From JAGLQQ01 sp043806135 (GTDB lineage: Bacteria; Omnitrophota; Gorgyraeia; B26-G9), in NCBI GenBank assembly GCA_043806135.1, contig JAZDHG010000034.1, forward strand, positions 1 to 64,000: a stretch of 64,000 nt of DNA. The letters run 5' to 3'. Shown here piece by piece: positions 25,604 through 33,613 of this stretch; the first letter of the stretch is position 1, and each line of letters opens with the position of its first letter. The notes under the pieces are model-generated. The model was given only the letters and a program-made list of their open reading frames with translations, was not told the DNA's origin and made no database searches. Position numbers and translations under genes: made by a program.

Positions 25604-25624
25604 CTCCCACCCCCGGGGTGGGAG
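25604..25624. repeat. REP palindrome beside the RAYT gene, copy 2 (inverted)
   Basis: CTCCCACCCC (25604-25613) pairs with GGGGTGGGAG (25615-25624) around one C. Read on the minus strand the centre is ACCCCGGGGGT, identical to copy 1, so the two copies are oppositely oriented. It is 44 bases upstream of the RAYT start and 25 bases before the carbamoyltransferase promoter. Confidence 0.8.
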
Positions 25625-25648
25625 CAAGGGGGAAAAAGATGGGAGGAT

Positions 25649-25677
25649 TTGACTTTGTTGTTTAGATACTTTATAAT
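25649..25677 (+). promoter_or_regulatory. promoter of the carbamoyltransferase operon
   Basis: TTGACT (25649-25654), a 17-base spacer and TATAAT (25672-25677). An ATG at 25676 lies inside the -10 box and cannot be used; the next in-frame ATG at 25688 is 10 bases after it. The transcript would start within a few bases of that codon. Confidence 0.6.
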
Positions 25678-25687
25678 GAGCGTTTAT

Positions 25688-25909
25688 ATGAAAAAGTTCT
25701 TGGAAAAGTGGAAAAAAATCGCAATTATTTTTGCAAACTTCCAGATAAAACTGATCCTGCATATTATTTATTTCATTCTAATACTTCCCTATCGTCTTGG
25801 TTTTGTAATTAAAAATATCTTCCGCAGAAAACCCTCCCGATCATCAAGCTGCTGGATAGATCTAAAAAAGAAAAACGATACTGTAGATAGTCTAAGGAGG
25901 CAATACTAA
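25688..25909 (+). CDS. small membrane protein upstream of carbamoyltransferase
   Basis: A 73-residue protein from ATG 25688. One membrane segment (about 20-40) is followed by a basic, hydrophilic tail (RRKPSRSSSCWIDLKKKNDT) ending ARR-like SLRRQY. Short proteins of this kind are often found next to NodU/CmcH carbamoyltransferases, near SxtJ-like genes; I do not recognise it more closely. Its stop overlaps the next ATG (TAATG at 25907-25911), so translation is coupled. The start has no ribosome binding site, consistent with the near-leaderless promoter. Confidence 0.6.
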   Translation: MKKFLEKWKKIAIIFANFQIKLILHIIYFILILPYRLGFVIKNIFRRKPSRSSSCWIDLKKKNDTVDSLRRQY

Positions 25910-27696
25910 TGTATATTCTCGGACTATCCTGCTTTTACCATGATGCGGCAGCCGCCTTAATTAAAGACGGAAAGCTGATCGCCGCAACAGAAGAAGAAAG
26001 ATTCAGCCGAAAAAAGCATGATTCTGGTTTTCCTGAAGCGGCTATAAACTTTTGCCTTGAGTTTGCCGGGATCAGCACAAACGATTTAGAATTTGTTGTT
26101 TTTCACGAAAAGCCATTTTTGAAGTTCGAGCGAATCATTAAAACAGTGATCTTCACCTACCCCAGATCAGCAGGTGTATTCAGCGAGGCTATGAAGAGCT
26201 GGCTGGCTGAAAAGTTGTGGATTAAACATATTATCAGCCAAAAGCTGGGAATCGACAGTGATAGAATTCTTTTTACCGAACACCATCTCTCTCATGCTGC
26301 CAGCACATTTTTAGTTTCTCCTTTTGAAGAGGCGGCGATATTGACTATTGACGGTGTCGGAGAATGGGCTACCGGAGCGCTTGGAATTGGAAAAAATAAC
26401 AAAGTAACTTTATTCAAACAAATCAATTTCCCTAATTCCCTGGGGCTGTTATACAGCGCTTTTACCGCGTTTTTGGGCTTTGAGGTCAATGAAGGTGAAT
26501 ACAAGGTAATGGGCATGGCTGCTTACGGTAAGTGCCGTTTTAAAGAGAAAATACTTACCAATATTATAAGACTGCATGATGACGGTTCATTTGACCTTAA
26601 CATGGATTATTTTTCTTTTCATTATTCGTCAAATTGCAGCTACAGCAAAAAGTTCATACAGTTGTTTGGAAAACCACGCGATATAAACGCGGATTTCTTT
26701 ACCTCCGGCTTTGAGTTCCCTGCCTACTTCGGTGAAAAACCGGAAAACTATTGTGATCTATGTACTGAAAATCAGTATTATGCAGATATTGCGGCAAGTA
26801 TCCAGGCAGTTACCGAGGAGGTGATCCTGAAACAAGCCGTTTATCTTCATAAACAAACCCATATGAAAAACCTGTGTCTTGCCGGAGGCGTTGCCTTGAA
26901 TTCTGTGGCCAACAGCAGACTTTTAAGAGAGAGTTTATTTAAAAATATCTTCATCCAGCCCGCACCCGGTGATAGCGGCGCGGCAATAGGTGCTGCCCTT
27001 TATGTCTATAATCATGTGCTTGATCAAAAACGCAGTTTTATTTTAGAACACGCATATCTGGGTAAAGAATATTCAGATAAACAAATACTTGCTTTTCTTA
27101 ACGAATCGGCTATCCCTTTTAGAGAGTTTAATACAGACAGCGAATTGATTGATTTTTGCGTAAACGCGATTGAACAGGCTAAGGTAATCGGCTGGTTTCA
27201 AGGACGCTCTGAATGGGGGCCAAGAGCATTGGGTAATCGTTCGATCATAGCTGATGCAAGAAATAAGGATATGAAAAATATAGTCAATATAAAGATAAAA
27301 TTCCGCGAGCCGTTTCGTCCTTTTGCTCCGGTGATCATGGAGAACGAACTTGAGAACTTCTTCAGCGTTAAAAATAAGGAACTCTACCCCTTCCGTTACA
27401 TGCTCATGGTCTTACCGATAAAAGAGGAAAAAAGAAAACTTATTCCGGCTGTTGATCATGAAGGGACAGGAAGAGTGCAAACGATCACTAAAGCCTGGAA
27501 TCCGCTTTATTATAAATTAGTGGAAAAATTTGCAGAAAAAACCGGTATTCCTATGCTTTTGAATACTTCGTTTAATTTAAAAGGAGAACCTATTGTAAAT
27601 TCACCTCAAAATGCTTATAATACATTTATGAACAGCGGACTGGATCTTCTGGTTATGGGAAGATTTGTTGTGGAAAAAATAAAAATAAGGATATAG
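25909..27696 (+). CDS. NodU/CmcH-family O-carbamoyltransferase
   Basis: A 595-residue enzyme that transfers a carbamoyl group from carbamoyl phosphate, by an ATP-dependent carbamoyladenylate, to a hydroxyl of a sugar or natural product. The N-terminal Kae1-like domain shows LGLSCFYHDAAAALIKDG, EEERFSRKKHDSGFP, HHLSHAASTFLVSPF and LTIDGVGEW. LAGGVALNSVANSRL and QPAPGDSGAAIGAALY follow. The C-terminal domain has GWFQGRSEWGPRALGNRSI and RPFAPV. All are family hallmarks and the length is normal. GGAGG lies 7 bases before the ATG. With small membrane proteins on both sides, it probably decorates a surface glycan or lipid. Confidence 0.92.
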   Translation: MYILGLSCFYHDAAAALIKDGKLIAATEEERFSRKKHDSGFPEAAINFCLEFAGISTNDLEFVVFHEKPFLKFERIIKTVIFTYPRSAGVFSEAMKSWLAEKLWIKHIISQKLGIDSDRILFTEHHLSHAASTFLVSPFEEAAILTIDGVGEWATGALGIGKNNKVTLFKQINFPNSLGLLYSAFTAFLGFEVNEGEYKVMGMAAYGKCRFKEKILTNIIRLHDDGSFDLNMDYFSFHYSSNCSYSKKFIQLFGKPRDINADFFTSGFEFPAYFGEKPENYCDLCTENQYYADIAASIQAVTEEVILKQAVYLHKQTHMKNLCLAGGVALNSVANSRLLRESLFKNIFIQPAPGDSGAAIGAALYVYNHVLDQKRSFILEHAYLGKEYSDKQILAFLNESAIPFREFNTDSELIDFCVNAIEQAKVIGWFQGRSEWGPRALGNRSIIADARNKDMKNIVNIKIKFREPFRPFAPVIMENELENFFSVKNKELYPFRYMLMVLPIKEEKRKLIPAVDHEGTGRVQTITKAWNPLYYKLVEKFAEKTGIPMLLNTSFNLKGEPIVNSPQNAYNTFMNSGLDLLVMGRFVVEKIKIRI

Positions 27697-27702
27697 AAAA
27701 AA

Positions 27703-27879
27703 ATGTTTAAAAATTTAAAGAGCAGGCTGCAAATAGTCCAGGAACTTTTTAAATTCTTGTGGGAAAACAAGATCTGGTGGATGAGCCCGATAATTATTGT
27801 CTTATTGCTGATCGGCATCCTGATTCTTTTTACCGTAAACAATCCCGCTGCAGTGCCGTTTATTTACACTCTTTTCTAA
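27703..27879 (+). CDS. DUF5989-type small membrane protein
   Basis: A 58-residue protein, too short for most gene callers. It begins MFKNLKSRLQIVQELFKFLW, has one membrane segment (about 29-45), and ends VPFIYTLF. This whole layout is that of the DUF5989 family, which regularly follows carbamoyltransferase genes. Its start lies 6 bases after the carbamoyltransferase stop. Its function is unknown; partner or anchor for the enzyme is an inference. Confidence 0.75.
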   Translation: MFKNLKSRLQIVQELFKFLWENKIWWMSPIIIVLLLIGILILFTVNNPAAVPFIYTLF

Positions 27880-27893
27880 GACTTAGATTTTTT

Positions 27894-27928
27894 AGGCTCT
27901 TTCTTGTTTAGAGTGGCAGAAAGAACCT
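27894..27928. repeat. hairpin after the carbamoyltransferase operon
   Basis: AGGCTCTTTCT (27894-27904) pairs with AGAAAGAACCT (27918-27928) at 10 of 11 positions. No T-run follows, so it is at best a weak terminator. The following bases repeat CACAGATT, a kind of tract often seen beside GxxExxY genes; no gene remains here. Confidence 0.35.
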
Positions 27929-28020
27929 GATCCCACAGATTAAAACAGGATTACACAGATTCATGGGCCATTCTTGTTTCTATTTATCCGCTTCACTCTT
28001 ATTGTCTTACAAAAAATCTT

Positions 28021-28713
28021 CTACCCTAAATAAGAATGGCTCTTTTTTAACTTCAGCAAATCTCTCGGCAAGCTGATATCAGCCACTATTAATTTGCCGA
28101 CTTTTTCCGGCCCTTCAGCCTTATAAAACCCCTTTTTAAGCGCGCCAAATGTCACTGTTGTATGTGCCCTTATGCAGCATCCAAACACCTTACCGGTACT
28201 TGAGCATAATCCGGAAGGAATATCCAGCGAAAGAACAGGAACATCTGCTTTGTTAATCTCACAGATCACATCTTTAATAAACCCTTCAATTACTTTGTTA
28301 AGCCCGATGCCGAATATTGCGTCGATTATAAGCCCTGCTTTATTCATAGCAATCTCCGCATTCCTTAGATTCGGTACGTTTGGCAGGACTATTATCTGTG
28401 CACCCAAATTCTGGAGAATACGGTAATTAATCAGCGCATCACCTTTTATATTGTCACTGCCGCCCAACAAAAAAACTCTGACTTTAACATTATGATTTAA
28501 CAAATGCCGCGCCACAACAAAACCGTCTCCGCCGTTATTTCCCGGGCCGCAAAAAATAAAAACGGTTTTTGACTTTCTTTTTTTAAGTATTCTATATGCG
28601 ACCTCAAAGGCGCGCAGGCCTGCATTCTCCATAAGTATCAATCCCGGTATGCCGTACTCATCCTGAGCCCTTTGATCCAGAATTTTCGATTGGCGTGCAT
28701 CTAATCTGATCAC
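28021..28713 (-). CDS. nnrE: NAD(P)H-hydrate epimerase
   Basis: About 230 residues of the YjeF N-terminal family, which epimerises damaged NAD(P)H hydrate for repair. The start chosen is GTG 28713, because GGGGAG lies 6 bases upstream. The longer ATG start at 28731 directly follows the T-run of the bioY terminator and has no site. Motifs are DEYGIPGLILMENAG, IFCGPGNNGGDGFVVARHL and LSLDIPSGL. The dehydratase domain (YjeF C-terminal, NnrD) often fused to it is absent. It is the last gene of a minus-strand run. Confidence 0.9.
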   Translation of the reverse strand: MIRLDARQSKILDQRAQDEYGIPGLILMENAGLRAFEVAYRILKKRKSKTVFIFCGPGNNGGDGFVVARHLLNHNVKVRVFLLGGSDNIKGDALINYRILQNLGAQIIVLPNVPNLRNAEIAMNKAGLIIDAIFGIGLNKVIEGFIKDVICEINKADVPVLSLDIPSGLCSSTGKVFGCCIRAHTTVTFGALKKGFYKAEGPEKVGKLIVADISLPRDLLKLKKSHSYLG

Positions 28714-28731
28714 ATTATTCTCCCCGCACAT

Positions 28732-28770
28732 AAAAAACGGGCATTCATACCATTGGTATTAATGCCCGTT
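28732..28770 (-). terminator. terminator between bioY and nnrE
   Basis: AACGGGCATT (28736-28745) pairs with AATGCCCGTT (28761-28770). The loop itself holds a small palindrome (ATACCATTGGTAT). On the minus strand the stem is followed by six T (28737-28732). It lies 15 bases after the bioY stop. Confidence 0.75.
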
Positions 28771-28784
28771 CCTTACTAACTTAT

Positions 28785-29384
28785 TTATGCTTTAAAAAGA
28801 TTTCTCATTCTGCTGTTTGAATTATGAAATATTATCGCAGCAAATATTACCTTAAGCACATCTCCGGCGATAAAAGGCATTATACCGTAGGCAATAACTT
28901 GAGTGAATGAAAATTTAGTAATAAAAGCAAGCCATAATCCGCCGCACAAATAAATAGCGGCAATACCGCAGGCAAAAGCAAACAGAATTCTTAAAAAAGT
29001 AAGCTGCTTTTTATTTTTAAAATTATCGAGCAAAGCCGAAACTACATAAATACACACAGCAAAGCCGAACAAATACCCTCCGGTCGGCCCGAATAATCTC
29101 AGGAGACCGCCTGAAGCTCCGCTAAAAAAAGGCAGCCCCAAAGCCCCCATCCCGACATATGTCCCTTGAGTTAAAAACCCGTCTTTCTTGCTCAAAAAAG
29201 CCGCACAAAGCAGCACGAAAAATGTCTGCAAAGTTATCGGAACCGGTGTAACAGGAAGCGGAATATACAGAAAGGCTCCCGCAATAGTAAGCATTAGAAA
29301 CGCAAGAATACCCACGCCTCTGCGCATAACACTATCAGTTAAGATATCTTTTTCCAGAATATTCCAAGTTAATTGCTTTTGCAT
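28785..29384 (-). CDS. bioY: biotin transporter substrate-binding subunit BioY
   Basis: About 199 residues from ATG 29384 (GGAGGG 5 bases upstream); the longer start at 29447 would overlap accA. BioY is the S component of ECF-type biotin uptake or works alone. Six membrane segments are visible, with the family block ITLQTFFVLLCAAFLSKKDG and GPTGGYLFGFAVCIYV. It lies 25 bases after accA, whose product belongs to biotin-dependent acetyl-CoA carboxylase, so supply and use of biotin are coupled. No BioN or BioM gene is in the window. Confidence 0.92.
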   Translation of the reverse strand: MQKQLTWNILEKDILTDSVMRRGVGILAFLMLTIAGAFLYIPLPVTPVPITLQTFFVLLCAAFLSKKDGFLTQGTYVGMGALGLPFFSGASGGLLRLFGPTGGYLFGFAVCIYVVSALLDNFKNKKQLTFLRILFAFACGIAAIYLCGGLWLAFITKFSFTQVIAYGIMPFIAGDVLKVIFAAIIFHNSNSRMRNLFKA

Positions 29385-29409
29385 TTTTCCCTCCGTAAAA
29401 TTTTTATAA

Positions 29410-30366
29410 TTATTCTTCCCACTTGCCAATTTTTCTAAATTTATCATAACGCTGCTCCAATAGTTCCTTCACAGGAATTTTGGATAATACGTTCAGGTTT
29501 TTTTTCAAAACAGCTTTCAAAGCTGAAGCAGTAATCTTATGATCTCTATGCGCTCCGCCTAAAGGCTCTGGTATGATCTCATCAATAATACCCAATTTCA
29601 GAAGATCATCCGCTGTGATCTTTAAAGCTTCTGCAGCTTCAGGAGCATTCGCCCTGTTCCTCCAGAGTATTGCGGCACATCCCTCAGGGGATATGACTGA
29701 ATAGTAAGAATTTTGAAACATACAAACCCTGTCTCCGACGCCAATACCCAATGCCCCTCCTGAGCCGCCTTCACCGATAATAACAATAATTATCGGCACC
29801 GGTAAGCGGAACATCTCACGCAGATTATAAGCGATTGCTTCGGCCTGTCCGCGTTCTTCCGCTTCAATCCCAGGATAAGCGCCGGGAGTATCTATAAAAT
29901 TAATTATCGGCAATTTAAAACTGGCCGCAAGATTCATTAGACGTATGGCCTTTCGATATCCTTCCGGATGAGCACAGCCAAAACTGCGTTCCAGATTCTC
30001 CTTGGTATCCCGTCCCTTCTGATGGCCGAGAACGAGAACTTTTTTCCCGTCTATTTTCCCCAATCCGCCGATTATAGCCAGATCATCTCTAAACGCCCTA
30101 TCCCCATGCAGCTCGATAAAATCAGTAAGCACCAAATTTATATAATCTAAAGTGTAGGGCCTTTTCGGATGACGGGCGATCTGTACTTTTTGCCAAGGAG
30201 TAAGATTATCGAATATTTCATGTTTAACCTGCTCAAGCTTCTTTTCAAAGGTGCCTATCTCCTCAGACAAGTCGATCTTCTTATTTTCAGAAAACTTCTT
30301 AAGATCAGCAATTTTCTGCTCAAGCTCTATAATTGGTTTTTCAAAATCCAGTCCTGTTCCGTTCAT
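29410..30366 (-). CDS. accA: acetyl-CoA carboxylase carboxyltransferase alpha subunit
   Basis: A 318-residue enzyme of fatty acid synthesis that moves the carboxyl group from biotin to acetyl-CoA, together with AccD. Motifs include HPKRPYTLDYI, DRAFRDDLAIIGGLG, FIDTPGAYPGIEAEERGQ and IVIGEGGSGGALGIGVGD. Full length for the family. It follows the L,D-transpeptidase gene by 13 bases and leads into bioY. accD is not in the window. Confidence 0.96.
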   Translation of the reverse strand: MNGTGLDFEKPIIELEQKIADLKKFSENKKIDLSEEIGTFEKKLEQVKHEIFDNLTPWQKVQIARHPKRPYTLDYINLVLTDFIELHGDRAFRDDLAIIGGLGKIDGKKVLVLGHQKGRDTKENLERSFGCAHPEGYRKAIRLMNLAASFKLPIINFIDTPGAYPGIEAEERGQAEAIAYNLREMFRLPVPIIIVIIGEGGSGGALGIGVGDRVCMFQNSYYSVISPEGCAAILWRNRANAPEAAEALKITADDLLKLGIIDEIIPEPLGGAHRDHKITASALKAVLKKNLNVLSKIPVKELLEQRYDKFRKIGKWEE

Positions 30367-30379
30367 AGCTTCTTCTCTT

Positions 30380-31297
30380 TTAATCGTTAATAATAACCTC
30401 TGTATTTAAGGGCACAATATCAAATAATTCCTCTACATCCTTATTTATCATTCTAATACATCCCTGGGTTCTTTGCTGCCGGATAGGCTGTTTATCAACA
30501 GTGCCGTGTATGCCATATCCCGGTTCTGATATGCCCAGCCAGCGGGGACCTAAAATATTCTCAGCGCTGCCGGCAGGGACTATAGCACCTGTTTTATACC
30601 AAACCGGATCGACTATCCGGTTAACAATCTTGAACTGGCCAACCGGAGTGGAATTATCTTTTCCGATACCGATCGGGTAAACATTTATAACTTCATCGTC
30701 AGCAATAAGTTTCAGAGTAAGGTCTGATTTACTAACCAGTATTTTAAAAACAGCGGTGACGATTTTCAGCTTCATCCCAGGTTTGATCAATGAATTCTTA
30801 AGACCGTTAACCTTCATTATCAACTCAACATTTGTATTATACTGCTTGGCTATCTTAAAAAGAGAATCGCCTGGCTTAACTTCATGGATAATGCTGTTTT
30901 TAGTTTGCGCTTTGGAAAAAAGCATTTTTATATTTATCTCACCAACTCGAGCCTGCGCATCAGCGGTAAACTCACCCTGAGGATAAGCATTAATTAACTT
31001 CTGCAAAGCTTCTTTTTCAAGAAGCAGCTCATCGCTTTTATTATAAAACTCCGCGATCTTTACTAAAGCTTTTTGGGCCTCAATACTTGCGGGAAACTTA
31101 CTTGCTATCTTCTCAAAAGCTTCCAAGGAATTTTCAGGATTTTTTTTGCTCAAAGCCACGGTATTATTAAAAACAACTTCGGATTGCCTTGACGCATCAT
31201 TCTTTGGGGCCTCTTTTTTCTTCCCGCAGCCAGCGAACCTGATGAGAATTAAAACAGCAATAATTGCTATTATAATGATAATTATTCGCCTGTTCAT
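30380..31297 (-). CDS. LysM and L,D-transpeptidase (YkuD) cell-wall protein
   Basis: About 305 residues from ATG 31297 (GGGGAT 4 bases upstream; an in-frame TTG at 31312 is weaker). An N-terminal membrane or lipoprotein segment ends FAGCGKKK; this could be a lipobox. A TPR-like stretch follows, then a LysM domain (HEVKPGDSLFKIAKQYNTNV) and a YkuD domain whose catalytic motif is HGTVDK followed by TQGCIRM with the nucleophilic cysteine. Such enzymes make 3-3 peptidoglycan cross-links or attach proteins to the wall. It is upstream of accA by 13 bases. Confidence 0.88.
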   Translation of the reverse strand: MNRRIIIIIIAIIAVLILIRFAGCGKKKEAPKNDASRQSEVVFNNTVALSKKNPENSLEAFEKIASKFPASIEAQKALVKIAEFYNKSDELLLEKEALQKLINAYPQGEFTADAQARVGEINIKMLFSKAQTKNSIIHEVKPGDSLFKIAKQYNTNVELIMKVNGLKNSLIKPGMKLKIVTAVFKILVSKSDLTLKLIADDEVINVYPIGIGKDNSTPVGQFKIVNRIVDPVWYKTGAIVPAGSAENILGPRWLGISEPGYGIHGTVDKQPIRQQRTQGCIRMINKDVEELFDIVPLNTEVIIND

Positions 31298-31317
31298 TAT
31301 ATCCCCTTTCAATCTAA

Positions 31318-31782
31318 TTATAAAGTCACCACAAAAATGGCAACAACACTTCCCAGTAATGCCCCCATAAACACTTCTACCGGCGTATGACCGATAAGTT
31401 CAAGCAATCTCTCCTGCTTTAATTCATGTTTAAAATAAATATCTTCCATCATCTTATTTAAAGCTTCTGCCTGATGTCCGGTACTTCTTCTTAACCCCTG
31501 AGCATCAAACATGATTATCAAAGCAAATATTGCGGTGATCCCAAAAACCGTACTGTTAAAACCGGAGAACATTCCGACTGCAGTTGCCAGCGCGCTTACA
31601 CCGGCAGAATGAGCGCTGGGCATACCGCCTGTCATCATCAGCCACTTAAAATCAAAACGTTTTTCCTTGATAATCCCGGTAAAGATCTTTATGATCTGCG
31701 CAACCCCCCAGGAAAAAAAGGAAGCCCAAATTATTCTATTTTCAATTATTTGTGAAAAAAAGTTAGAATTTTGAAGCTGCAT
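31318..31782 (-). CDS. DUF212/divergent PAP2-family membrane protein
   Basis: A 154-residue membrane protein like B. subtilis YuiD. The conserved blocks are GGMPSAHSAGVSALATA, FDAQGLRRSTGHQAEALN and IGHTPVEVFMGALLGS. The family is related to acid phosphatases of the PAP2/haloperoxidase type, with the SAH and GHTP motifs as remains of the active site. A role in lipid-phosphate metabolism is possible but not established. It precedes the L,D-transpeptidase gene by 20 bases and is divergent from comM. Confidence 0.88.
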   Translation of the reverse strand: MQLQNSNFFSQIIENRIIWASFFSWGVAQIIKIFTGIIKEKRFDFKWLMMTGGMPSAHSAGVSALATAVGMFSGFNSTVFGITAIFALIIMFDAQGLRRSTGHQAEALNKMMEDIYFKHELKQERLLELIGHTPVEVFMGALLGSVVAIFVVTL

Positions 31783-31827
31783 AATTTATTAATTATAATA
31801 TACTTTTTGTTAAAAAGCAACTTTTTC

Positions 31828-31856
31828 TTGACTTAAAAATTCCTTGAACTTATAAT
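31828..31856 (+). promoter_or_regulatory. promoter of comM
   Basis: TTGACT (31828-31833), a 17-base spacer and TATAAT (31851-31856). The predicted start is near 31863, which leaves about 44 bases before the TTG start with an AGAGAGG site. Confidence 0.65.
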
Positions 31857-31906
31857 CAAGCTTACTGTTAATGAAAAGAACCCATATTTTAAAAGAGAGG
31901 TATGTT

Positions 31907-33436
31907 TTGTTAGCTAAAGCTTTTAGTGCCGGCATATCGGGAATAAACGGGTATCTTGTTGAAATTGAAGCAGATATAGCAAAAGGCCTGCCTCAGACAT
32001 CCATTGTCGGATTGCCGGATACCGCGGTTAAAGAAGCCAAGGATCGGGTCCGCTCAGCAATAAAAAACAGCGGGTTTGCCTTTCCGGTTAAAAGATTAAC
32101 TATTAATCTGGCACCTGCTGACACTAAAAAAGAAGGTTCCGCATATGACCTGCCAATTGCGCTCGGGATATTGAGCGCATCAGGAGTTGTCCCACAGGAA
32201 AGTTTAAATGAATTAATTATCTTAGGTGAGCTGTCTCTTGATGGAACCGTAAAACCGTTAAACGGTATAATTTCTATGATACTTGGTGTCAGGAATATGA
32301 AAAAATCAATTCTAATTCCAGCCGAAAACGCAAAAGAAGCTGCTGTTGTCAGCAATGCTCCTGTTTATCCTGTGTCCAATCTCAAGCAAGCTGTCAGCTT
32401 CCTAAACAAAGAGCTGGAAATCCCGGCTCAAAAGACAACGGCAAAATCCGAATTCAAAAAACATTCAAGTTATGAAGTAGACATGTCTGATGTAAAAGGC
32501 CAGGGTTTTGTTAAAAGGGCATTAGAGGTTGCTGTAGCCGGAAATCATAATATACTGCTGATCGGGCCTCCCGGCTCAGGCAAAACAATGCTTGCCAGGA
32601 GAATTCCCACAATAATCCCGTCTCTTTCCCTGGAAGAGGCGCTGGAAACAACCAAACTGTACAGCATCAGCGGCCTGCTTGCCAAAAACCAGGCACTTGT
32701 CAGCAGAAGGCCTTTTCGCAGTCCGCATCACACGACCAGCGATATAGCCCTTGTAGGAGGCGGTTCTAACCCCAAACCAGGCGAGGTCAGCCTGGCGCAT
32801 CATGGAGTGCTTTTTCTTGATGAGCTGCCTGAATTCAATAGAAATGTATTAGAATCACTGCGTCAGCCTCTTGAGGACGGATTCGTGACTATATCGAGGG
32901 CAGCGCGCACTTTGACCTTTCCATCACGGTTCATGCTTGCTTGCGCCATGAATCCCTGCCCCTGCGGATTTTTCACTCATCCGACCAAGGCCTGTAATTG
33001 TTCGCCGCACCGGATCGAACAATACCGCTCCAAAATCTCCGGGCCGCTCTTAGACAGGATCGATATTCATATTGAGGTACCCCCTGTTGATTACAAGCAG
33101 CTTGCCGATGAGCCTCAGGGAGAGTGTTCGGCAGAGATTAAAAAAAGAGTTGAGAAGGCCAAAAAAATACAATACAAACGTTTTAAAAAAAGTAAAATCT
33201 TCGCCAATGCCTATATGTCTCACGCTCAGGTCAAAACGCAGTGTAAACTGGACGAGGCGTCAAAGAAACTATTGAGAATGGCCATTGATGAGCTGGGTTT
33301 ATCGGCAAGGGCTTATGATAAGATTTTAAAAGTAGCCAGAACAATCGCGGATTTATGCGCAAAGAAAAATATTAATAGCGAGCACATATCAGAAGCGATA
33401 CAATATCGGAGCCTTGACAGGAATATTATTGGTTAA
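31907..33436 (+). CDS. comM: ComM/YifB Mg-chelatase-like AAA+ ATPase
   Basis: About 509 residues. The TTG at 31907 is preferred: AGAGAGG lies 6 bases upstream and the product then begins LAKAFSAGISGINGYLVEIE as the family does. An ATG at 31871 is also open but would lie almost at the transcript start. The N-terminal ChlI domain is at 1-160. The AAA+ part has Walker A (GPPGSGKTM), SPHHTTSDIALVGGG, and Walker B (GVLFLDELPEF). Cysteines in MNPCPCGFFTHPTKACNCSP form the usual metal-binding loop. The C-terminus ends EHISEAIQYRSLDRNI. ComM is a branch-migration helicase in natural transformation. A fragment of a second C-terminus follows downstream. Confidence 0.93.
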   Translation: MLAKAFSAGISGINGYLVEIEADIAKGLPQTSIVGLPDTAVKEAKDRVRSAIKNSGFAFPVKRLTINLAPADTKKEGSAYDLPIALGILSASGVVPQESLNELIILGELSLDGTVKPLNGIISMILGVRNMKKSILIPAENAKEAAVVSNAPVYPVSNLKQAVSFLNKELEIPAQKTTAKSEFKKHSSYEVDMSDVKGQGFVKRALEVAVAGNHNILLIGPPGSGKTMLARRIPTIIPSLSLEEALETTKLYSISGLLAKNQALVSRRPFRSPHHTTSDIALVGGGSNPKPGEVSLAHHGVLFLDELPEFNRNVLESLRQPLEDGFVTISRAARTLTFPSRFMLACAMNPCPCGFFTHPTKACNCSPHRIEQYRSKISGPLLDRIDIHIEVPPVDYKQLADEPQGECSAEIKKRVEKAKKIQYKRFKKSKIFANAYMSHAQVKTQCKLDEASKKLLRMAIDELGLSARAYDKILKVARTIADLCAKKNINSEHISEAIQYRSLDRNIIG

Positions 33437-33526
33437 AAATTTTTTACTTATAGATATCTCGTTAACGCTCGAGATCAATTCGTCCTTACACTTTACTCCA
33501 TTTATTCAGTAAAGTGCGGACTCATT

Positions 33527-33613
33527 GAGCATATCGCTGAGGCCATTCAATACAGGAGTCTGGATCAAAATATAGTTTCTTTAAAAAACATACGATGTTT
33601 AACAAAAAAATAA
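33527..33613 (+). pseudogene. relic of a second ComM C-terminus
   Basis: From 33527 the + strand encodes EHIAEAIQYRSLDQNIVS, which matches the end of the intact ComM (EHISEAIQYRSLDRNIIG) at 14 of 18 positions. It is followed by a short unrelated tail to TAA 33613. Nothing upstream of 33527 continues the ComM frame. At the DNA level the two copies differ at many third positions, so it is not a recent tandem copy. A hairpin (CACTTTACT with AGTAAAGTG) lies just before it. It runs into the start of the next gene. It may be left from recombination with a second comM. Confidence 0.7.

Noticed and set aside
25676..25687. ATG at 25676 as start of the small membrane protein
   Set aside because: It lies inside the TATAAT box of the predicted promoter, so the transcript would not contain it.
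29385..29409. riboswitch or BirA operator before bioY
   Set aside because: Only 25 bases separate accA and bioY and no structured element or inverted operator is visible there.
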